Source of the DNA: Sclerotiophoma versabilis | Lineage: Eukaryota > Ascomycota > Dothideomycetes > Pleosporales > Didymellaceae | Assembly: GCA_012274445.1 (NCBI GenBank) | Contig: JAAROD010000026.1 | Span: 806,001-870,000 of the forward strand | Length of the DNA stretch: 64,000 nucleotides | Direction of reading: 5' to 3' | Part shown: piece after piece, positions 57,023 through 64,000 of the stretch | How the letters are laid out: every line of letters begins with the position of its first letter | Position numbering within the stretch: position 1 is the first letter of the stretch | Translations under genes and position numbers: made by a program | The notes under the pieces: model-generated | Seen by the model: the letters and a program-made list of their open reading frames with translations, nothing else | Told to the model about the DNA's origin: nothing | The model's database searches: none

Positions 57023-57304
57023 CGTGGCGTCCTTGGCCAGCGTTTTTATCAAGAGATGAGTAATGTGATGGCAGATTCGGTAGTGTGGTATTGTACATAT
57101 CATAACATTCTTTTCCATCCTCGCCAATGCTAACGCCCTCATCTAGATCCATTGCCGTGCTAAAGTACATGATATAACAAGCATCGAAGCGGAGAGCGGG
57201 AGAGATACAAATAATGTACAAAGAATCTCCCTAGATCTTACACCGGGTATTGTCGTCCCTCGCTATGCTTCCTCTCTTGTTTTGCCTCTCTTCAATCCAA
57301 ATGC

Positions 57305-58756
57305 TTAAGCAAGGACACGGGTAACGAGACCGGTGGCAACTGTGCGGCCACCCTCACGCATGTTGAAGCGCTGACCCTGCTCGAGAACGTGGGGCTGGTG
57401 GAGCTCGCAGACCATCTCGACGTTGTCACCGGGCATGACAAGCTTAGAGGGGTCCTCGGTGCCCTCGGGCCATGTGAGTGCGCAAGACTCGTCAGCAGTT
57501 CGGATGAACATCTGAGGCCTGTAGTTGTCGCCAAAACCAGTGTGGCGACCGCCCTCCTCCTTGCTGAGGACGTACATGGAGACAAGGAACTTCCTGTGTG
57601 CCTTGACCTGGCCGGGAACGGAGACAACCATACCACGGCGGACATCCTCACGCTTGACACCACGGAGGAGGAGACCGGAGTTGTCACCGGCACGCGACTC
57701 CTCGCAGGACTTCTTGAAGGTCTCGATATCAGTGACCTTGGTCTTGATGGGCGCGGTGCCCTTGCCGACAAGCTCGACTTCCTGGTCCCTCTTCAGAATA
57801 CCACGCTCAACACGTCCGGAAACAACGGTACCACGACCGGCAATGGAGAACACATCCTCAACGGCCATGAGGAAGGGCTTCTCGGTATCACGCTGGGGTG
57901 TGGGGATCCAGCTGTCGACAGCCTCGAGAAGCTCATCAACCTTGGTCTCACCGATCTCAGGCCTGCGACCCTCAAGAGAGCATAGAGCAGAACCCATGAC
58001 GATGGGTGTCTCGTCACCCTCGAAACCGTAGCTGGTCAGGAGCTCACGCATCTCCATCTCGACGAGCTCCAACATCTCGGGGTCCTCAACGGCATCGACC
58101 TTGTTGACGAAGACGACGATCTTCTGGACACCGACCTGACGGGCAAGGAGCAAGTGCTCACGAGTCTGGGGCATCTGACCGTCAGAGGCGGCGACGACGA
58201 TGATGGCACCGTCCATGTTGGCGGCACCAGTAATCATGTTCTTGATGTAATCGGCGTGACCGGGGCAGTCGACGTGGGCATAGTGGCGGTTGTCGGTCTG
58301 GTACTCGATGTGGGCGGTGGAAATGGTGATACCACGCTTGCGCTCCTCAGGAGCCTTGTCGATGGCGCCGTATTCGAGGAACTTGGCGTAGCCCTTCTCG
58401 GCTTGACGCTTTGTGATGGCGGCTGTGAGTGTTGTCTATAGGCGATCAGTGTGTGTTCGGTGCGGAGATAGTCGGGGGGGGGGGGGGGGGGCAAAGGAGG
58501 CGCTGTACCTTTCCGTGATCGACGTGGCCAATGGTACCTGCATTGAATTAGGATCAGGTAAACAATGTAAATGCGATCGATGCATACCGATGTTGACGTG
58601 GGGCTTGTCACGGGTGAAGGCGGCGTAGTTCCTGACGCCGTTCATCCACCTGCCAGTGCCCTGCGCGCCGAGAGCATTCTGGATGGGGTTGACGCCGCGC
58701 TGGTACTGGAAGGCGCTGCGCGCAGTGCGCTGGAAGACTCTCGAGAAGCTCGACAT
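57305..58756 (-). CDS. TUF1: Mitochondrial elongation factor Tu
   Basis: Three exons, 58756-58588, 58537-58509 and 58435-57305, give 442 aa (yeast Tuf1 is 437). It delivers aminoacyl-tRNA to the mitochondrial ribosome. An N-terminal presequence of about 50 residues (MSSFSRVFQRTARSAFQYQR) precedes GTIGHVDHGKTTL (G1, residues 57-69, split by intron 2 after Lys66). The rest has RGITIS, DCPGHADY, NKVD (FVNKVDAVEDPE), the switch-binding domains 2 and 3 and the C-terminal GGRTVATGLVTRVL. The 29-nt middle exon is unusually small, and intron 2 (73 nt) contains a run of 18 C on the coding strand. Strong codon bias fits high expression. Confidence 0.96.
58474..58491. repeat. Homopolymer of 18 G (C on the TUF1 coding strand) inside intron 2
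   Basis: Uninterrupted G run on the plus strand within the second TUF1 intron. It forms an unusual polypyrimidine tract on the coding strand. Its length is likely to vary between isolates and is error-prone in sequencing. Confidence 0.9.
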
Positions 58757-59153
58757 TGTGCTATTAAAGAGCGAGTACGCCGGTAATAAGACAAGAAGAA
58801 TGAAAGAGAGGCGATTGGCAGAGATGGAGTGGTAAGTGGCTGTCATCTGAGGAAATGTCGATGGACTTTTAGCGCACTTTGCCACTTTAGGCTTAGCCGG
58901 ACAAGCTCGCGCAGCGAGCTCCATCGCTACGACATTTGCTGTGGAGAAGAGACTCCAATTGCTTGTAGAGTTCAATTGGCTGCACTGTAGGTCGCTCCTT
59001 TGCATCAGGTGTTAGTTTGGAGTACATTAAGACCGCTCGCCTACCCCCGGCCTTCCACCACTCGACGCGTTGCGGATACCCGAGGTTCGTGTCGGCGATC
59101 GAGCGCTCGAAAAGTTGCATCATCTGCTCGCAGTCCAATTCCAAGCCACACAC
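58757..59153. promoter_or_regulatory. Divergent promoter of TUF1 and the HIBCH gene, with a small minus-strand frame
   Basis: 0.4 kb between two divergent genes for mitochondrial proteins. On the minus strand an ATG at 59123 opens a 76-codon frame ending at 58893 with protein-like content (GYPQRVEWWKAGGRRAVLMY). It could be a tiny independent gene, an upstream frame in the TUF1 leader, or chance; I recognise no family. Confidence 0.3.
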
Positions 59154-60683
59154 ATGTCTCTCTGCGCATTAGCAAGACGGACACCAGCGTCGCTGAGCTG
59201 GGCCTCGCGGACACGAACAGTCGCTGCTATGCCTCTGCGCGCAAAGATCACAAATCCTGCCTGGATGACCGGCACAAGGATGGTAGGCCCCTCCCTCTGC
59301 CCCCTAGAGAGCTCCATGTCTGATAATGTGCAGTACTCCGCACCAACCGAAGACCTTACAAAGCCCCAGAAGGACGATGACCCGGATGATGTCATCTTCA
59401 CCAACAACTACGGCGTGCGCAGCATCGAGCTCAACCGACCAAAGAAGCTCAACTCGCTGAACGGCTCTATGGCCCGCAAGATCATCCCGAGACTGCAAGA
59501 GTGGGCCAAGTCGGAGCTGGCAGGCGTGGTCATCATCAAAGGTTCAGGGCGTGCGTTCTGTGCTGGTGGAGATGTCGCGGCATTGGCACAGTGGAACAAG
59601 ACAGGCGCTGAAGGGCAGCAGAAGAGCTCGGACTACTTTGGACTCGAATACAAGCTGGACCACCTGATCGCTACATACACGAAGCCTTATGTTGCATTCA
59701 TGGACGGTATCACGATGGGTGGAGGTGTTGGTCTGTCCATCCACGCGCCCTTCAGGATCGCAACCGAGAACACGCTCTTTGCCATGCCTGAGACCACCAT
59801 TGGTTTCTTCCCTGATGTTGGCGCATCATTCTTTCTGCCACGCATGGAGGGATCCCTTGGAACATACCTTGCCCTCACGTCGGAGCAGCTCAGGGGCGTG
59901 GACGCCTTCTATCACGGCGTTGCAACTCACTACATCCACTCCTCAACCCTGCAACAACTCGAGTCTCGTCTCGCAGAACTCCAGTTCCCCGACTACATGC
60001 CCCTCAACGAGCGCTTCAAGATCATCAACGCCACTATCGAGGAATACAGCACCGGTCTCCCCGCCGACAAGCCTGCCATCTCCGGCGAGCTCCGTAAGAC
60101 CATTGACCGCGTCTTCCACGTCGACCAGCCGAACATCAAGGCCGTCCTCACATCGCTTGAGGAAGTCGCCAACGATGAAAAGTCGTCCGAGCCCCTGAAA
60201 ACTTGGGCCAAGAAAACTCTCGACACCATTCAAACCCGCTCCCCAATCTCCGTCGCAGTCACACTTGAGCAAATGCGCATCGGTCGCCAGTGGTCTATTG
60301 CTCAAACGTTCCAGAAAGAGTACGACATCGCCTCGACCTTCATGGCGCACCCTGATTTCGTAGAGGGTGTGACTGCGAAGTTAATTGAGAGGAAGAAGGA
60401 GCGCCCTAACTGGCAGCCCAATACTCTTGACGAGGTGAAGAAGAGGGATGTCCACAGTTTCTTCGCCGGCAAGGAAAATGGCGAGAAGTTGCCTCTGATC
60501 ACTGATGCGGATTACAGGGAGTACCCGCATGCGTGGATTGGTCTGCCTAGAGAGGAGGAGATTCTGCGTGAAATGAGCGGAAACAAGGCTGAGGATGCTA
60601 TCGCAAATTTGCTTGAGAAGTACGAGGGTAAGCAAGGTATCAGGGAGAAGGTTGCTGAAGTGATGTCGAGATACTCATCGTAG
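59154..60683 (+). CDS. EHD3: 3-hydroxyisobutyryl-CoA hydrolase, mitochondrial (HIBCH/Ehd3)
   Basis: ATG at 59154. The N-terminus (MSLCALARRTPASLSWASRT) is a mitochondrial presequence. A 51-nt in-frame segment at 59284-59334 has GTAGGC...GTGCAG borders and is probably an intron; the protein is then 492 aa (509 if unspliced; yeast Ehd3 is 500). It hydrolyses 3-hydroxyisobutyryl-CoA in valine breakdown. The crotonase fold is clear: VRSIELNRPKKLNSLN, VIIKGSGRAFCAGGDV (oxyanion hole), MDGITMGGGVGLS, FAMPETTIGFFPDVG with the catalytic Glu of this subgroup, and the C-terminal hydrolase-specific part SISVAVTLEQ-like (SPISVAVTLEQMRIG) and HPDFVEGVTAKLIE. Confidence 0.92.
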   Translation: MSLCALARRTPASLSWASRTRTVAAMPLRAKITNPAWMTGTRMVGPSLCPLESSMSDNVQYSAPTEDLTKPQKDDDPDDVIFTNNYGVRSIELNRPKKLNSLNGSMARKIIPRLQEWAKSELAGVVIIKGSGRAFCAGGDVAALAQWNKTGAEGQQKSSDYFGLEYKLDHLIATYTKPYVAFMDGITMGGGVGLSIHAPFRIATENTLFAMPETTIGFFPDVGASFFLPRMEGSLGTYLALTSEQLRGVDAFYHGVATHYIHSSTLQQLESRLAELQFPDYMPLNERFKIINATIEEYSTGLPADKPAISGELRKTIDRVFHVDQPNIKAVLTSLEEVANDEKSSEPLKTWAKKTLDTIQTRSPISVAVTLEQMRIGRQWSIAQTFQKEYDIASTFMAHPDFVEGVTAKLIERKKERPNWQPNTLDEVKKRDVHSFFAGKENGEKLPLITDADYREYPHAWIGLPREEEILREMSGNKAEDAIANLLEKYEGKQGIREKVAEVMSRYSS

Positions 60684-61711
60684 GGGGGATGGATTCTTTG
60701 ATCTGTAAGAATAGATAAATGCATGCAGATATGCATACATATAGCTACCGAAGAGCAATCCAGCACTGTTTAGCAATCTGGCTGCTTGATAGAGTCTCTT
60801 ATTCTGCTGAAAACGTGGGATTTGAGCAGGGACTTTAGAATCACAGGAGGCAGTCAACCTAACCCTCCTTATAATATGACACGTTGTATGCAGCTTAAAG
60901 GCCAAAAAACTTTCCCTCGTCTTGTATAGAATCTAAAAAGGTCCTAGATACCTTTTGGCTTGAGGTTCGGATTTTGAGGTGGGACATGGAGCTGCTGACC
61001 ACATCGTCTAATACGCTCTATCATAGGCTTGTTGTAAATATTTGTGGTACTCTAAGCTTGACTAAGAAGAAGAAAGTAAGACCAACATGACTTAGAAAGT
61101 AGAATCAAAACAGCCGCGAGTGTCGATCTACAAGAGCATCTGCCCATAAGTTCTTCGAAGTCTCTCCCGTCACTTAATAAATACCTCAGCAATAAGCTGC
61201 CCATAACAATGGATCCTTCAGGCCCCGGTACTAAAGCTCAAAGTCCAAATACTCGCAGTGTTTTGGCGACCCAGAAGTATTGAGTTTCGTTGTAGCAACA
61301 CTCGACGGACCATCGCCATACATCCTTCGCCCTAAAGAGTAGGCCTATCTAGCTATTGGTCCGGCCTACATCGATGGGCTTATGGATGGTATGCATTCTA
61401 GGACGTTGCATGAAGATAGAGGTGGAGATGAAACAATTTGTGCTGATCCAGCACACTCTTGTGCTACAGAAAAGCAGGCATGCAGCAGCTATATATTATA
61501 CGTCTCAATCTCAAGCCTGGGGGTCCGAGATGAGTTCGGTTGTGCTACAAAATAAGTACTGGGTGGCTACCTTGCACAATTTTCAAGTCTGTCTGCTTGG
61601 ATCCCTTCCTCCAACAACATGAGAGGATCACCCCCCGGAAAAATCAGTAGTGTAATAATGGATCAAGATATCTGATCATGACAATGACTCGACAGAGCTC
61701 TTACAGATGAC
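60684..61711. other. AT-rich intergenic region
   Basis: 1.0 kb between convergent genes, AT-rich. The 88-aa plus-strand frame at 61356-61622 has no recognisable content. No transposon or RNA gene is seen. Confidence 0.3.
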
Positions 61712-63842
61712 TCAAGATGAAGAGCACTCATACTTTGCCGTCCACTTCCCGCCTGGTAACCCATCAATGGTAACTGGCCCCGCATCAACAGCCTGGACCT
61801 CTACAAGTATATCCTCGTAATTGCCACTCTGCTCCTCCAACACCACATTACCCACGCATCCCAGTTCTGGCAACTTCACCTCACCACTTGTTCCCTGCGG
61901 CGCCTCGAACTCCATCGTCCAAGCACCGTTATCCCCAACTTGCGTCTTCGCAGAGAAGAATCCGACGTCCGTTCTAAAACCAGCGTCGGCGATCTTCAGG
62001 TCGCCCAGCGAGGGAGCGATGCGCCACGTCTTGCCTCCAGCGCTGAGGAGCTGGATACCAGCAATGTAGAATGTCAGCGAGGAAGTAGGTCCGGTTGCCC
62101 AACCGTGCGCATGCGAAATTCGTGCATCATTCAGATAAGGGGCATAGTGCAGCTCGCCAGTCGTCGAATAGCCCTCGATGAACGTTGAATTCGTCATACG
62201 CGGATCGTCGAGCATAAAGCCCCACTGCAGTCTCATGAGCTCGAGACCAGCGGTTGTGTTCTCGGCGAGGAAGTGTATCTGCAACTCAAAGCCGGAGATG
62301 AAGGGGGAGATAGCATCTGCGGCTTCCAGTGCGGGAGCGCCGTAGGGTGTCCACCTGTCTGCAAGGGCAGCAGAGATGCGCTGGACTTGTGTGGAGTTCG
62401 CAGTCAGGTTTGCGACGACGGCCCAGGAGTTGCCGTCTTGAGGCATAAGAGTTGTAGTTTCGTTATCGATGTACATGCCAGCTTCATCGTTCCAGAGAAG
62501 TCTGTTGGCAGAAGTCTTGATGCGCTCCGCGATTGTGGTCCAGTTGGAAGTTGAGGACGTGTCATTGAGTGCGGCAGCGAGCTGGATGCCATGATTGATG
62601 GTGTAATAAAGGATTGCGTTAGCTTCGATATTGTGTCCGCCCATGCCGAAGCGTAGCCAGTCGGAGGGAGAAGTGACGTTCATGAGTCCTGAGGAGTCGA
62701 TGTAGCTAAGAGACCAGGAAAGTGCGAGCTTCCATTTGTCCCAAAGACCCTGGAGGTAAGTGATATCTCCAGTGTACAGATAGTGATCGGCCACACCAAT
62801 CAACGTGTACAGGTGGTATGTGAAGGATACAGAATCTGGGAACGGCCGTCCGGCGTAAGGCAGACGTCCGTTGGGTGCCTGAACATCGAACAGCGAGTTC
62901 AGCGAGTTCTCAATGGATATTACATCGTTGGTCGATACGACGATGCCTGGTACGGCGATTGACATGTCTACATCTGTGTCAGTATTCCCATGTGTGTAAC
63001 TCGAGATAATCATGTTGACTTACCGCCTGCCCACACAAGTCTGTCTCGCTTGGCACCGTCGACCAATGTGGAAGTCCCGTTTGTGATTGTTGTGTTGTAG
63101 TACCAGGTAACGTTGGTTGCATCGGAGACTGATGAGTTGATCTTGAAAATATGGATCAATGCATCACCGTGGGTAGGATCGATAGTGCAGATCTGATTAG
63201 TGTATGCACCAGCATACCAGATACGGTTCAGCAACTCATCTGTGCGCCGTCAGCTACGATTATCGTCCAGCTGATCATGTACAACTTACCGTCACAGTGA
63301 AAGTATCCAGTATAGTTTGCAATTGCATCATCTTCCCAATGTGGCATTGCAGTGTAGTGCACCTCCGCGCCCGTGACCTCAACTGTGCCAGTCGAGTTGT
63401 GTACTAGCGTCATATACCTGAAGCCGCCCCTTTCCTTCTCTCTTGGCGCAGTGTATCGCCCTGGCTCTGTGACATGGAACCAGAGAGTTTCATCTTTGCC
63501 AGCATCAGCAGTGGCGTCAGAAGATGCATTGGAAACCCAGTATGAGCTTTCGGAGAACGTGACGCCAATGTATTGTGATGAATCCGACACGGAACCAATG
63601 TTCAAGGACACAACACCAGCAATATTGATGCCGAAGTCATAAGAGGTAGCTGCGTTGCCATCAAAGGTCGAACTGCCGTTCGATCTTGTCAGGCTTTCAG
63701 GGTTACTGACGGAGCCATTGGTATTGTCTACGGAGATGGGGTGTAGAGTCCGCGACCGTGGTGCTAAGATGTATTCATCGTATGGCACAGCAATGGCAGG
63801 CGCAACCAGTGCTGCTGTGGACAAGATCGACAGGAGCTTCAT
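61712..63842 (-). CDS. Secreted glycoside hydrolase family 78 (alpha-L-rhamnosidase-like)
   Basis: Three exons, 63842-63290, 63239-63024 and 62967-61712, both introns in phase 1 (GTAAGT donors; CACAG and GTAG acceptors), give 674 aa. A signal peptide (MKLLSILSTAALVAPAIA) is followed by a beta-sandwich region with many N-glycosylation sites, then the (alpha/alpha)6 catalytic barrel. Splice 2 restores the family motif with the likely general-acid region (VWAGGDMSIAVPG). Further family signals are HLYTLIGVADHYLYTGD, SPSDWLRFGMGGHN, EANAILYYTINHGIQLA, LMRLQWGFMLD and SHAHGWATGPT. These enzymes release rhamnose from pectin rhamnogalacturonan or plant glycosides; substrate specificity is not fixed by sequence. 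The gene is complete inside the window. Confidence 0.88.
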
Positions 63843-64000
63843 CTTTCAATAGATGGTCGAGGTCTACTGATCAGGATCAAACTGTAGCTCTCTGCTTTAT
63901 AACTGACCTGCATCGGGGGCTTGTGCGGCAATGAAGTTACCATCTTGAACTGCCGTACTAGATATGTGCGGAGCTATCGGACAAGCAGCCACCGAAATGA
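63843..64000. promoter_or_regulatory. Upstream region of the GH78 gene
   Basis: The last 158 bases hold the start of the GH78 promoter. A TTATAAAG-like element on the minus strand lies about 55 bp upstream of the ATG (near 63897-63903). Nothing else is seen. Confidence 0.3.

Noticed and set aside
1..64000. CRISPR arrays, insertion sequences, or intact transposons
   Set aside because: The DNA is fungal nuclear sequence; no direct-repeat/spacer array, transposase, reverse transcriptase or terminal repeat was seen.

Overview
The window is nuclear DNA of a filamentous ascomycete (Pezizomycotina; Dothideomycetes is my best guess, but this is inferred from overall gene style and not from a marker gene). 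The support is: short GT-AG introns of about 45-110 nt with CTAAC/CTGAC-type branch points; fungal-only families (HET, Zn(II)2Cys6 factor, DUF6536, 2EXR-like, secreted GMC oxidoreductase, GH78); and conserved single-copy eukaryotic genes. Exon-intron models below were built by hand from splice signals and reading-frame continuity.

Layout. 1-5.5 kb: a mitochondrial-type membrane protein (partial) diverging from CAND1. 6.2-6.8 kb: a small secreted, GPI-like protein. 7-11.6 kb: an AT-rich, gene-poor island with a broken 2EXR-like gene and, divergently arranged, two related small cysteine-rich secreted proteins (9,030-9,440 minus; 10,319-10,788 plus). 11.6-13.0 kb: a microbial-type PARG. 13-24.5 kb: sparse, with a convergent sugar transporter / secreted GMC oxidoreductase pair, a decayed membrane-protein gene and a Sec2-type Rab exchange factor. 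24.6-34 kb: a hypothetical protein, DPH7, a 2EXR-like protein, geranylgeranyl diphosphate synthase and a DUF6536 membrane protein. 34-40.5 kb: dense housekeeping block (DNAJC17/Cwf23-like, Pus4, a DMT transporter, Ypt7/Rab7). 42-45.3 kb: a HET-domain gene and an unknown putative zinc protein. 46-60.7 kb: dense block (CSL4, Tem1/Spg1, Rrb1, hypothetical, Raf2-like RFTS protein, Zn2Cys6 factor, mitochondrial EF-Tu, 3-hydroxyisobutyryl-CoA hydrolase). 61.7-63.8 kb: secreted GH78 alpha-L-rhamnosidase-like enzyme.

Functional links. Most genes are unrelated housekeeping genes, several in head-to-head pairs sharing short promoters (DNAJC17/Pus4, Spg1/Rrb1, EF-Tu/HIBCH, Raf2-like/Zn2Cys6). The sugar transporter, GMC oxidoreductase and GH78 enzyme point to plant carbohydrate or lignocellulose use. 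The most interesting find is the pair of 12-cysteine secreted-protein genes with identical intron positions in the AT-rich island. One of them ends at an early stop codon that removes the last two cysteine codons. They look like a small, undescribed effector-type family.
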